Of a stretch of 62,383 nt of DNA, positions 16,800 to 25,598 are shown one piece after another. Under the pieces are notes generated by a model. It saw only the letters and a list, made by a program, of their open reading frames with translations, had not been told where the DNA came from and made no database searches. Both the position numbers and the translations under genes were made by a program. Source of the stretch: an uncultured Butyricimonas sp. (GTDB lineage Bacteria; Bacteroidota; Bacteroidia; Bacteroidales; Marinifilaceae). Within the stretch, counting starts at the first letter, position 1. Each line of letters starts with the position of its first letter. Location: assembly GCA_944320555.1 (NCBI GenBank), contig CALUHX010000014.1, forward strand, positions 1 to 62,383, given 5' to 3'.

Positions 16800-19700
16800 C
16801 TACTCCGCCACCCCGACCTGTTTCATGCCCTCCCGTCCGTGGAACGTGGGGAAATACATCAGCTCCGCCCGGGCGGGGTTCAGGTGGTAGCGTCCCGTGA
16901 AGCGGGGCAACAGGGCGACGCGGAACGTGTGCTTCCCTTCCGTCAGCCTTGTGTGGAACATCACCACTTTCTCCTTCCAATATTCCGCATGGGTGCCGCT
17001 TGGCGGATAATTGTCCTTCGCGGCATAGGAGCAGCCTGCCGGGATGGGGATTTCTATCATCACGTAGTTCGCTTCTCCGGTTATTTCCACTTCCACCTCC
17101 AGATTCACTTCTTGTCCGGCTTGCAGCACCTCCACGGTGTCTTGCCCGCAAGTGAAATAGCTTCTTACCCGGAACTCGCCTTCCCGTTTCTCCGGAGTCG
17201 GGTTCCAGGCGGTGCGGTATGCCGTGAAGAACACGGGCGCGCCGCCTTCCTTGCTCACCGTGACGGCCTCCTGCGAGGGATAGGCGCGGGTGAAAGGAAA
17301 CGCCTTCACCTCCTCGCCGTTCACCCGCAGGCGGGGGGTGGCCGGTCCGGCGGTGTCTTGCTTCATCATGTCCGGGAGGATGGTTTCCAGGATGCGGGAC
17401 GATTCATAGGTGTTGCGCCAGGAGTTGTGGCCTCTCACCTCGAAGAAATAGGTGCGAATGAACCTCAATTCTTCCTCGTGCCCGCCCATCGCCCGCAGGA
17501 CGCGGTAGGCTGCGAGCGTGTGTTGCGTGTTGTTCCGGTAGGGGAGAATCCGGGGTTGCTTTGTGTTTTCGCTCCAATAGAGGCCGCCGAGCAGGCTCCT
17601 TTGGGAGCATTTCATCACGCTGTCCGGCTCGATGGCCATGCCTGCAGCCTGTTTCAGGCGCAGCCATTGCAGGCGTTCGCCCAGCCCTGTCGGCGGAGCG
17701 AGGCTGTCTATCGCCCGGATGTAGTTGGCGTAATCGAGGCGGATGCCCAGCTCTTGCAGGATTTCCAAAGCGTTGACCCAATTTTCCCGCTGTCTTTTCA
17801 TGGTTTGGGGGGCGTAATCGCGGATGGAACGCAATTCACTCAGCAGTAAGTTGACAATCAGGTCTTCTTTCAGTCGCACCGCGTATCCGGCCTCCCGGGC
17901 GGCGCATAGCGCTTCCACCACCTGCCGCGATATCCAGTGTTCCGTCCCGTTTTTGTCCCACCAGCCCCAAAGGCCCGCCGCGTTCTGATTCTCGGTCAGT
18001 TTCTTGATGAGAGTGTTGATTTTCTTGTCGTCGCGGAATTCCCGGTTGGTCCATTGGTAAATCCGCTTTTTCAGCAGCAGTGTTTTCAGTTTGGAGGCCA
18101 TTTGCTCGTTGCAAAGATACGGGTAGAGCTCCACTCTCTCGATTTCTTGCAGGAACACCTCCATCGGCGAGGCTTCGGCGTGCACGGTGATGTCCCCGTC
18201 GAGCGTGTCGAGGCGGAACGTCAGCGTGGTGTCCTTGTCGAGCAGGCGGAAAACGCCCTCCGACTCCTCACATCCCGCCCGGTAGACGGGAATCGCCCGC
18301 CGTTCCCCGTCGAAGTAGCCGTTGGCCGTCTCCAGCGAGTAGGTTGCCTGGAGCGTGTCGGCGGCGGGGACGGTCAAGGGAATGGTGTCCACTTGCGAGG
18401 TGGCGAGGCGGATCTCCTTGGTGCGCGCGCCCGCCTCCGTGGCGATGCTTCTCGTGACTGTCACGGTGTCGCCCAGGTAGTTGTTCAGCCGCCCGACGGC
18501 GTTCAGGCTGTCTCCGGCGATGGCGAAGCGGGGCAACGACAGCCGCGCCATCAGCGATTTGAACGACTTGACGGACACCTCCGCCGCTCCCGTGCGTTTC
18601 CCCGGCCCGAACGCCAGGACGTAAGCGTCCCAACTGGTCACGTCGTCCGGATAGGTGGCCTCGAACGAGGCTTTCCCCTCCTTGTCCGTCAGCAGGGCTG
18701 GCTGCCAGAACGCGGCGTCGCTGAAGTTTTGCCGCAGCGAGTTGCCCGGCGTCTCCTCGTTCATCCGCTTGCCGGTGGTGACGATGAGCGCGCCTCCGGC
18801 GGCCTGGTTGCCATATAGCTCCACGCTCTCCTCCGCTGCGATTCGCTTGACGGATACGATACTGCCCTCGTCCAGGTCGCTCAGCGTGCCCTCGAACGGC
18901 TTCCCGTCCACGATAAGCAGCGGTGCGGGGCTTCCGGTTTCCGTCACCGTTGATCCTTCATCCCAAGCGGCAGCTCCGGGAATGCGTCCCGTCCACCCCC
19001 GGCTGAGTACGGCGCTTTCTTCCATGAAAGAGCCTGTGAGTGTTTCCTTTATGGAATAAATGTCTCCCTCTACCACGACTTCTTCCAAGGCTTGTCGGTC
19101 GCCTTCCATATAAATCTGATAGTTCCCGCCCCGGACGAGCGGCAATTCCTGCCGTTCGCAGCCGACAAAGGCGAATACGAGCGTGTCCCCCTCTGTCCTT
19201 ATGGGCAGGGAGAAAAATCCGTTTTCATCCGTGGCGGTGCCGTAGGTTGTTCCTTTGATGAGAATTGTGCATCCCGGCAAGGGTTGCCCGTCGAATGCCG
19301 AAAACGTCCGTCCTTGCACCCAGTCTCCTGCGGTGGAGTCTGGAATGGTAATCTGGGGAGATGGTTCGTCTGTCCAAAACACATCCTCTTTTAGATATTT
19401 GCATAGCCAGCGGCTGTAAGCGGAATCCCGCTCTTGGGGTAAGGATTCGAAGCGTAAGAAATTTATCCCGTTCGGCCGGATGGTTGCTGTTTGACGGGAA
19501 ACACGGAAGTCGTCCATGACGAAAGTCAGCGTGATTTCTCCTGCGGGCAGGTCTTCGAAACGTCGGCTTTTAGGCGAGTATGCCTGACGCAAGGAGTGGT
19601 TTTCGTCTGTGAGAATGATGAAAAACAAGACGGACGAGTCTTGGGGCGATTCGACTTGAATGTTTAATGTTCCCTTGGGCGTTTTCGTTTTGGATTTGTC

Positions 19701-22610
19701 GATGGATATCATTTGTTCCACGAGTTTGGGATTGGGCAATTGCTTAAAGGCGTCGATCAGGTCTTTTTGCCTCATGCGCAGGATGTCTTCGCATTGCGGC
19801 ACTTCTGCCTTGAAATCGGGCTTCGGTTCATAAGGGAAAAGATTTTCCTCGATTTTGGCCGCAGGGAACGATTTTAGCCGGAGATAGTCTTTGCGTATCA
19901 TGTAGTCATATCCGCCTTCGATGTCGAATCTCTGGATGAGCGTGTCGCCCCGGTAAAAGTTTGCGGGCTGAAGTTCGGGGAATGGGCCGGTCAGCACATA
20001 GGACCGGAGTACGTGGCTGCGGTGCCACGGGCGCATGACGTCGAACAAAAGAGGATTCAGATAATATAGCCGGTTCCCGCTTTGGATATACTCGGCGTCG
20101 GCTTGCCAGCCAAGTGCCCCATAATGTTTTTTTACCCTCGACACGTTTTCCACGCCGATTAGGTATTTGCTCAGAAAGTCTCGCTCGTCTTGGCTTAATT
20201 TCCCTTGCTGTTTTTGGGGAAGCGATTTGACTGTCAAGGCGGCTTGGGAGCGGGATTGTTTGGCGTCCACTGAAAAGATATGGCGTTTCCCTTTCTCTAA
20301 GTTGAAGTGCATGGTCCTTACGGTTCTGTCGGACAGTCGCATTTCGATTTCGACGAATTCGTCTTCTATGGGGAAACTGTACACGGGTAGGTGCCTCGTC
20401 CCTTGATAATAGGCGGGTTCTCCGTTTATCTTGATGACGTACACGGGCTGCAACTCCCCGTCGAGCACGGCGTAGGGGGATATTTGGGTCAGCCCGTTTT
20501 TGCTGTCCTCGGCATAATGGTACACCGGCTCCGGGTGCAGGAAACGGTAGTAGGCCACGCTGTCCAGCCCCATTTCCCGCCGCCAGCGTTCCCAGTCCAT
20601 TGTCCCGGTCTGGCCGCTCATGTCGCGGGTCGTCTCCCGCGGGTTCAACGGTTTGTGCTTGTTCCGCTTCGCTTTCCCGAAATAAGGGATCCAAGGGCGT
20701 TGGCTCTCGAACTTCGAGGTCACGGCGTAGGCGGTCACGTCGGCGTTCCGCACGGGGCGGCCCTTGTGGTCGGTGAGGCTGACCTCCACCCGCGCCTTTT
20801 GTCCCGGATATACCAGCGAGGGCGTGTTGACGCTCACCGTGATGTTCTTTTCCCAAACGAAGGTGTTGTCCTCGATGTCGCGAATCTCCCCGCCGAACGC
20901 ATATTGCAACGATAGAAAATATCCTTTCGAGCCCCGTTGTTTGCCGCAGTAGTCGAATGTCGTGGCGTAGCCCTCTTCGACGACGTGCTTGCCCCGCCGC
21001 AGTTGGTACCAGAACGGGTATTCGCCCGGGTTGTGTACATGTGCGAAGATGGAGTCGTTCCGGCTATAAAAGTCGTGGGTCAGGGGCTCCCGTTTGTATT
21101 CGCTCAGGCTATACAGCCGCTCCGCCCTCTCGCTGCGGATGGTGAGGTGGCTGGCGTGTGGGGTCAGGCGGTAGTCTGCGGGCAACTCTATTTTCTCCCG
21201 GCTGATTTCTTCCCCGCTCGCCGTGTAGGCCGTTATCTCCGCAGTGGCGGAATCGACCCGCCCGCCGGTCAACTGGCTTATGCGTATGCCGCTCTCCGTC
21301 TCGTCGACGCGTATGGCCGACCGTTTCCCGTCGTAATAGAGGTTGGCGGTCGCCTTCTTGACGGCGTTGTCCGCGCTGACGAACCAACCCTCCACCCGGT
21401 AGTTGAACGACACGCCCTCGGGGAATATGCTGTCCGGCAGGACGATTTCCTCCGCCCGGGCCGATTGGATGTCGATGGTCTTTTTCCACAGGATGTCCGG
21501 CACGTATCCCGAATCGCTTTCCCATTCGTAAGGGGTGTTGGGGACGACGGCCACCTCGTACCGGCCTTCCATGACGGCCATGCCGTTCTCGTCCGTCGCT
21601 TTCAAGGTCAGCGTCGGGGGCTCGGTGCGGCGGTGCGATTGACGGTCGCTGGCAAGTGTGAATTGCAAGCCGTTCAGCTCGTAATCCTCGTATCGGAACA
21701 AACCGCTTGCCCATATCGTTCCTTCCTTTGTCGTTTTTAGCGTGAGGTGGTATGTGGCGTCCAACTTTAGGCGCAGCCTCTCGTTTAATTTGAACTCACC
21801 GTGGTATACGCCCGGCCTTGTGGGTGCGACGGTCGCCAGCAGGGTGTCTTTTCGGCTGAACCCGTTGAGCCACAATTCCAGCGGGCGTTTCAGCGGTCGT
21901 CCCTTGGGATGTGCGGCGTGCGCTTTCCAGCGCACTGTCTCTCCCGGCTTGTATTTCGGCTTGTCCGTCACGAATACCGACCCGGAGCTTTTCCCCTTGT
22001 ATTGTTTCTTTTGGAAAAAGTATGCCGTTTGTTGCCATTTTCTCCGAAAATAGTATTTGGCGCGCCGGAGCAGGGGCGTGGGGTTGGAAATCCGTCCCTC
22101 GGGTGTGACACCGACTAAGTGTGCCACCCCCTCGTGCTCGATTTCCAGGATGCGCTCCCGCCGGATGCGTCCCGCCGTGTACACCTCTTGCTCCGGGTCG
22201 TAGCGCATGGTCCGGTGGCCCACTTTTGCGCGGGCGTTCGACACTGTCTCCCCCGCCCGGTTCGTCAGCCGCAATTGAAGCCGCTTGTCGTTGATGAAAT
22301 CATATTGCAAGTCGTCCACCGTGTGCAGCGTGTACACCAATCGGTTGCCTTCCGCCCGCACCAGCAGGTAGTTGCCCCTCGGCAATTCCGGCGTCGCCGC
22401 CGTGTCCGCATAGCCGCACACGAAGTCGCGGAGAAACTGCTCGTAATTGTCCGTCTCCGTTTCATACAGCCCCCGCATGTCTTCCGCCGTCAACCGGTAC
22501 ACCCTCACCTCTGCGCTCGATTGTCGGCTCTCCGGCAACGCCGTCTGTCCCCATGCGGCATAACTTGCCCACAATAAGATGAATGCGAGTAAAAAACCAC
22601 TTTTTCTCAT
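16800..22610 (-). CDS. Alpha-2-macroglobulin-family protein with CarboxypepD_reg and TonB-plug-like domains
   Basis: The product has 1936 residues from the ATG at 22610, which begins a signal peptide (M-R-K-S-G-F-L-L-A-F, cleavage after W-G-Q). Residues 100-1050 are MG-type beta domains (S-V-F-V-T-D-K-P-K-Y-K-P-G-E-T near 210). A carboxypeptidase-regulatory-like domain (P-G-C-T-I-L-I-K-G-T-T) covers about 1100-1185, and a SusC-plug-like segment (L-L-I-V-D-G-K-P-F and L-Y-G-N-Q-A-A-G-G) about 1225-1285. The A2M domain follows (T-S-W-D-A-Y-V-L-A-F). The thioester motif C-N-E-Q begins at Cys1500 and appears intact. Bacterial relatives are proposed to trap attacking proteases; the CarboxypepD/plug insert is a Bacteroidetes-style addition. 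It is much longer than the ~1500-1650-residue enterobacterial forms. Confidence 0.88.
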   Translation of the reverse strand: MRKSGFLLAFILLWASYAAWGQTALPESRQSSAEVRVYRLTAEDMRGLYETETDNYEQFLRDFVCGYADTAATPELPRGNYLLVRAEGNRLVYTLHTVDDLQYDFINDKRLQLRLTNRAGETVSNARAKVGHRTMRYDPEQEVYTAGRIRRERILEIEHEGVAHLVGVTPEGRISNPTPLLRRAKYYFRRKWQQTAYFFQKKQYKGKSSGSVFVTDKPKYKPGETVRWKAHAAHPKGRPLKRPLELWLNGFSRKDTLLATVAPTRPGVYHGEFKLNERLRLKLDATYHLTLKTTKEGTIWASGLFRYEDYELNGLQFTLASDRQSHRRTEPPTLTLKATDENGMAVMEGRYEVAVVPNTPYEWESDSGYVPDILWKKTIDIQSARAEEIVLPDSIFPEGVSFNYRVEGWFVSADNAVKKATANLYYDGKRSAIRVDETESGIRISQLTGGRVDSATAEITAYTASGEEISREKIELPADYRLTPHASHLTIRSERAERLYSLSEYKREPLTHDFYSRNDSIFAHVHNPGEYPFWYQLRRGKHVVEEGYATTFDYCGKQRGSKGYFLSLQYAFGGEIRDIEDNTFVWEKNITVSVNTPSLVYPGQKARVEVSLTDHKGRPVRNADVTAYAVTSKFESQRPWIPYFGKAKRNKHKPLNPRETTRDMSGQTGTMDWERWRREMGLDSVAYYRFLHPEPVYHYAEDSKNGLTQISPYAVLDGELQPVYVIKINGEPAYYQGTRHLPVYSFPIEDEFVEIEMRLSDRTVRTMHFNLEKGKRHIFSVDAKQSRSQAALTVKSLPQKQQGKLSQDERDFLSKYLIGVENVSRVKKHYGALGWQADAEYIQSGNRLYYLNPLLFDVMRPWHRSHVLRSYVLTGPFPELQPANFYRGDTLIQRFDIEGGYDYMIRKDYLRLKSFPAAKIEENLFPYEPKPDFKAEVPQCEDILRMRQKDLIDAFKQLPNPKLVEQMISIDKSKTKTPKGTLNIQVESPQDSSVLFFIILTDENHSLRQAYSPKSRRFEDLPAGEITLTFVMDDFRVSRQTATIRPNGINFLRFESLPQERDSAYSRWLCKYLKEDVFWTDEPSPQITIPDSTAGDWVQGRTFSAFDGQPLPGCTILIKGTTYGTATDENGFFSLPIRTEGDTLVFAFVGCERQELPLVRGGNYQIYMEGDRQALEEVVVEGDIYSIKETLTGSFMEESAVLSRGWTGRIPGAAAWDEGSTVTETGSPAPLLIVDGKPFEGTLSDLDEGSIVSVKRIAAEESVELYGNQAAGGALIVTTGKRMNEETPGNSLRQNFSDAAFWQPALLTDKEGKASFEATYPDDVTSWDAYVLAFGPGKRTGAAEVSVKSFKSLMARLSLPRFAIAGDSLNAVGRLNNYLGDTVTVTRSIATEAGARTKEIRLATSQVDTIPLTVPAADTLQATYSLETANGYFDGERRAIPVYRAGCEESEGVFRLLDKDTTLTFRLDTLDGDITVHAEASPMEVFLQEIERVELYPYLCNEQMASKLKTLLLKKRIYQWTNREFRDDKKINTLIKKLTENQNAAGLWGWWDKNGTEHWISRQVVEALCAAREAGYAVRLKEDLIVNLLLSELRSIRDYAPQTMKRQRENWVNALEILQELGIRLDYANYIRAIDSLAPPTGLGERLQWLRLKQAAGMAIEPDSVMKCSQRSLLGGLYWSENTKQPRILPYRNNTQHTLAAYRVLRAMGGHEEELRFIRTYFFEVRGHNSWRNTYESSRILETILPDMMKQDTAGPATPRLRVNGEEVKAFPFTRAYPSQEAVTVSKEGGAPVFFTAYRTAWNPTPEKREGEFRVRSYFTCGQDTVEVLQAGQEVNLEVEVEITGEANYVMIEIPIPAGCSYAAKDNYPPSGTHAEYWKEKVVMFHTRLTEGKHTFRVALLPRFTGRYHLNPARAELMYFPTFHGREGMKQVGVAE

Positions 22611-22640
22611 AATCAGTCGCATTTAGGTTGAACACTTTTT

Positions 22641-22672
22641 CAAATATACATGAAAAATTCCCGTATTCCAAG
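22641..22672 (-). promoter_or_regulatory. Candidate promoter of the alpha-2-macroglobulin gene
   Basis: On the minus strand TATATTTG (22648-22641) is a perfect -7 match. CTTGG at 22672-22668 lies 19 bases upstream as a partial -33 element. The start codon is about 30 bases downstream. Confidence 0.6.
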
Positions 22673-22748
22673 CCTTTCTCCTTTTTTCATGCCCGTTTGG
22701 TTCTCTTTCTCTTTTTTCCAGTTGTTTTTGTTTATTCCGCCCGCAGGG

Positions 22749-22778
22749 TTTTGAATGTTAAAATTCTTCCTATTTTTG
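22749..22778 (+). promoter_or_regulatory. Candidate promoter of the amidohydrolase gene
   Basis: TTTTG (22749-22753) and TATTTTTG (22771-22778) are 17 bases apart, matching the Bacteroidetes -33/-7 pattern. The position, 20 bases before the ATG at 22799, argues against the longer upstream frame as coding. Confidence 0.6.
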
Positions 22779-22798
22779 CGGAAACAAAAACGAAGCGC

Positions 22799-24106
22799 AT
22801 GAAAGAGACCGTCATTTACAACGCCACTGTCATTCCCGTGAACGGGGATATGGATGTGTTCCCGGGAGGTTCCGTCCATATAAAAGGAAACACGATTCAG
22901 GAAGTGTCGCCCGTGCGGTTGGAACGGGAGGGAGCCGAGTACGTCGATGCCCAAGGCATGGTGGTCATGCCGGGGTTCGTGAACGCGCACACCCACCTGC
23001 CGATGGTGCTTCTGCGCGGCTATGCCGACGACCTTTCCCTGCGTGAGTGGCTGAACGACCACATTTTTCCCGCCGAGGCTCGCTGGATGACACCCGAGAA
23101 CGTGGCCGTGGCCTCTCGCTTCGCCCTCGTCGAAATGATTAAGTCCGGCACCACCTGCTTCAACGACATGTATTTCTTCGAGGAAGTCATCGCCCGCGAG
23201 GCGAAACGGGCGGGAGTGCGCTGCGTCGTGGGCGAGTCGGTCATCGATTTCCCCACTCCCAGCTTCCGCACCGCCGACGAGGGCATCGCCCGCACCGAAA
23301 GCATCCTCCGGGAGTGGAAAGGCGATTCGCTCGTCACGCCCTCCGTCTGCGCCCACTCCCCCTACACCTGCTCCCGCGACACGTTGCTGAAGGCGAAGCA
23401 GTTGGCGGAGACCTACGCCGCCACGCTCCAAATCCACCTCTCCGAGACGGTCGCCGAGGTGGACGACCTCCTCGCCCGCGCGGGCAAGCGGCCCGCCGAG
23501 TGGCTCTACTCGCTCGGACTGCTGGACTCCCGCACGGTGTGCGCCCACGGCGTGTGGCTGGACGCCAAGGAGGTGGGCCTGATCGGCCTCTGCGGCTCCT
23601 CCGTCGCCCATTGCCCCAAGAGCAACCTCAAGCTGGCGAGCGGTGTGGCCGACGTGGCGACCTACCTCGGCCGGGGCCTGAACGTCGCCCTCGGCACGGA
23701 CGGTGCCGCCAGCAACAACGCCCTCGACATGGTGGAGGAGATGCGTTTCGCCGCTTTGCTCGCCAAGGTGCGGACCCATGACCCCGCCGCCCTGAACGCC
23801 CGCCAGGCCCTGCGCATGGCGACTCTCAACGGAGCCTGGGCCCTCGGCCTCGGCGACGTTACCGGTTCCCTCGAGCCAGGCAAGCGGGCCGATCTCCTCC
23901 TTGTCCACCTCGACGCCTCCAACACCCTCCCCGTCTACGACCCCTACTCCGCCATCGTCTATGCCATGAACAGCAAAAACATCCGCTCCGTCATGATTGA
24001 CGGTCGCTGGGTGATGCGCGACCGTCAGTTGCTTACCATCGACAAGGACGAGGCCACCGCCTCCCTTCTCCGCCTCTCCTCCCAAGTGCGCTCCGCCCCG
24101 CGCTAA
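22799..24106 (+). CDS. Amidohydrolase of the 5-methylthioadenosine/S-adenosylhomocysteine deaminase type
   Basis: This 435-residue metal-dependent hydrolase has the family metal-binding pattern: H-T-H in V-N-A-H-T-H-L-P-M near residue 65, Q-I-H-L-S-E near 210, V-C-A-H-G near 250 and G-T-D-G-A-A-S-N near 300. R-G-Y-A-D-D with the W-L and I-F-P-A-E-A-R-W segment around 75-95 is characteristic of the MtaD/SAH deaminase group, so it probably deaminates a purine nucleoside derivative, though the exact substrate cannot be fixed from sequence. The frame is open from 22628, but a promoter lies inside that stretch and family members begin at M-K-E-T-V, so 22799 is taken as the start. It is monocistronic and divergent from the macroglobulin gene. 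Confidence 0.9.
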   Translation: MKETVIYNATVIPVNGDMDVFPGGSVHIKGNTIQEVSPVRLEREGAEYVDAQGMVVMPGFVNAHTHLPMVLLRGYADDLSLREWLNDHIFPAEARWMTPENVAVASRFALVEMIKSGTTCFNDMYFFEEVIAREAKRAGVRCVVGESVIDFPTPSFRTADEGIARTESILREWKGDSLVTPSVCAHSPYTCSRDTLLKAKQLAETYAATLQIHLSETVAEVDDLLARAGKRPAEWLYSLGLLDSRTVCAHGVWLDAKEVGLIGLCGSSVAHCPKSNLKLASGVADVATYLGRGLNVALGTDGAASNNALDMVEEMRFAALLAKVRTHDPAALNARQALRMATLNGAWALGLGDVTGSLEPGKRADLLLVHLDASNTLPVYDPYSAIVYAMNSKNIRSVMIDGRWVMRDRQLLTIDKDEATASLLRLSSQVRSAPR

Positions 24107-24320
24107 ACCATCCCCCCTCACCTTCCTTTCGCCTCCTCCTCTCTCCTTCCTCCCTCAATCTTCCCTCCGCCTTTCCCCTCTCTGCTCTCTCCCTTCTCCT
24201 CCCCCAAACCCATCCCCGCCTCGTCCCCTTTCCTTTTCCACTTTTTCACAATCCACTCATTTCCTCTTTTTCAGCCAATTTCCTCCAATTTCCCGCAAAA
24301 ACTATCCACTATAATTACAT
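24107..24320 (+). other. C-rich, G-poor tract downstream of the amidohydrolase gene
   Basis: There is no gene here. Between 24121 and 24300 the plus strand has only 7 G residues and is dominated by C and T. A C-rich, G-poor, weakly structured transcript just after a stop codon is the usual description of a Rho-loading (rut) site, and I see no hairpin-plus-T terminator for the amidohydrolase gene. The assignment is inferred from composition only. Confidence 0.4.
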
Positions 24321-24328
24321 TTGTTAAC

Positions 24329-24392
24329 TAAAAATCGCCAGTCAATAGTACGTTTTTTACGTAAAAATCGCCACTTTGAAGTACGTTTTTTT
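24329..24392. repeat. Two 33-bp-period direct repeats with an internal palindrome
   Basis: Two units (24329-24359 and 24362-24392) share AAAAATCGCCA at the start and AGTACGTTTTTT at the end, with a variable six-base middle. Where they meet, TTTTTACGTAAAAA (24354-24367) is a perfect 14-bp palindrome. The units lie at the border between the C-rich tract and the 3' end of the minus-strand membrane protein gene. No gene is encoded by them that I can support. Confidence 0.75.
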
Positions 24393-24399
24393 CATTTTG

Positions 24400-24810
24400 T
24401 CAATTTGGAGAGGTATAAGAAACCCTGTTTGATTTGGCGACGAGGACCGGCGAAAGCACCGTGGTGGTCAGGACCAGCAGCCACAGGTTGCCGGTCATCG
24501 GATTGTATGCGGAGAGAAGTTCCTGCGGCGAAAGGCCTTCCGCGATTCCGAACGCGCATTCGAACAGCACGGTCAACGCGCCCCACAACGCGCCAATCCG
24601 CCACCCGTCCCTCCTCCTCAGCCTCCCCACCCGGGGCAGCAGCAACCACGTGATGCCGAATATCAGCAGGCTCAACGAAATGCCGCTTGCGGGCAACGCC
24701 CACCGCTCCCCCACCGCCGGAGCCAGCGCATACTCCCGCAACCCGCCGTTGAGCATGGCCGCCGGTACCAAACAAACCCACACCGCCACAGATTTTACTA
24801 TGTTCATCAT
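24400..24810 (-). CDS. Small integral membrane protein of unknown function
   Basis: The product has 136 residues and four hydrophobic segments (S-V-A-V-W-V-C-L-V-P-A-A, I-S-L-S-L-L-I-F-G-I, G-A-L-W-G-A-L-T-V-L-F-E and L-W-L-L-V-L-T-T-T-V). N-G-G-L-R-E-Y and the E-x-x-F-G-I-A pattern look like a conserved family rather than chance, but I cannot name a function. The frame extends to 24867, overlapping recO; the ATG at 24810 directly follows a good promoter and begins the first helix, so it is preferred. It lies downstream of recO on the same strand with its own promoter inside or just after the recO end. Confidence 0.7.
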   Translation of the reverse strand: MMNIVKSVAVWVCLVPAAMLNGGLREYALAPAVGERWALPASGISLSLLIFGITWLLLPRVGRLRRRDGWRIGALWGALTVLFECAFGIAEGLSPQELLSAYNPMTGNLWLLVLTTTVLSPVLVAKSNRVSYTSPN

Positions 24811-24830
24811 TTCCTCCGTTTTTCTCAATG

Positions 24831-24861
24831 CAAAGTTATTTGAAAGAGTGGATTTTCCAAA
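24831..24861 (-). promoter_or_regulatory. Promoter of the small membrane protein gene
   Basis: On the minus strand TTTG (24861-24858) and TAACTTTG (24838-24831) are 19 bases apart, an excellent match to the Bacteroidetes promoter consensus. The start codon is about 20 bases downstream. It sits at the very end of recO. Confidence 0.7.
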
Positions 24862-24871
24862 TGTCAAGTTT

Positions 24872-25588
24872 TCAAGAGAAGACCTCCCGGATGACGCGGA
24901 TGGCGCGAGTGTTGAAGTCGAGGTTCAGGTGGTAGCCGAGGTAGAGGAGGGCGATGTCCAAGAGGATGCGGCGGCTCTCTTGGTTCAGGGGAATCGCCTT
25001 CAGCTCCTCCAACGGGCTGGAGCACAGGGCGTGGATGACGGCGGACGAGCGGGGCCCCGCGCAATACCTTCCCGCCTCGCCCGGCGGGTGGAAGCAGGCG
25101 TCGTCCACGTGGAAGAGGCGTCCCTCTTCGTAGCTGTCGAGGTTGATGCCGAAGCCCATGACGCGTCCCAGGCGGAACAGAAACAACAGGTTGAAGTTGG
25201 CGACGTCCTCCTGCGACGCACCGAGGTATTCCACCGAGTAGCGCACGTACTCGAACAACTGCTCGCTCGGCTCCGCATGGCGCAGCGTCAGCGACAGCAC
25301 CTCCCCCCACAGCAGGGCGATGTTCATCTTCACCACGCTGAAATACACCGCCGACGTGTCCGCCAGTGGCGCAATAGACCGCAATTTGTGCAGCCCGCCC
25401 CGCTCGTTGGGCAGGTACTCGATTTCCACCACCTGCATGCACTGCGTCGACAGCGGCTTTTTCCTTCGGAACTGGGGCACGGGGGTGATGAACTCCATGA
25501 AGCCCCGCTCCCCCGAATACGCCTGCACGATTTGCTGCTGCTCGGTGTAGGGCACGCTTTTCAATATGACCGCTTTCACCGTCTGCAT
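24872..25588 (-). CDS. recO: DNA repair protein RecO
   Basis: This 238-residue protein has the RecO layout: an N-terminal OB fold (T-V-K-A-V-I-L-K-S-V-P-Y-T-E, then Y-S-G-E-R-G near residue 26) and a helical C-terminal half. RecO loads RecA on SSB-coated DNA together with RecR in recombinational gap repair. The zinc-finger cysteines seen in some RecO proteins are not evident here, which is common in this phylum. It lies 10 bases after rdgB on the same strand, so the two are probably one transcript. The length is normal for the family. Confidence 0.9.
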   Translation of the reverse strand: MQTVKAVILKSVPYTEQQQIVQAYSGERGFMEFITPVPQFRRKKPLSTQCMQVVEIEYLPNERGGLHKLRSIAPLADTSAVYFSVVKMNIALLWGEVLSLTLRHAEPSEQLFEYVRYSVEYLGASQEDVANFNLLFLFRLGRVMGFGINLDSYEEGRLFHVDDACFHPPGEAGRYCAGPRSSAVIHALCSSPLEELKAIPLNQESRRILLDIALLYLGYHLNLDFNTRAIRVIREVFS

Positions 25589-25598
25589 CGCCCCTCCG

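Noticed and set aside
22640-24121. Minus-strand open frame of 493 codons opposite the amidohydrolase
   Set aside because: The plus strand has the complete metal-site motifs of an amidohydrolase; the minus frame is Gly/His/Val-rich without any motif.
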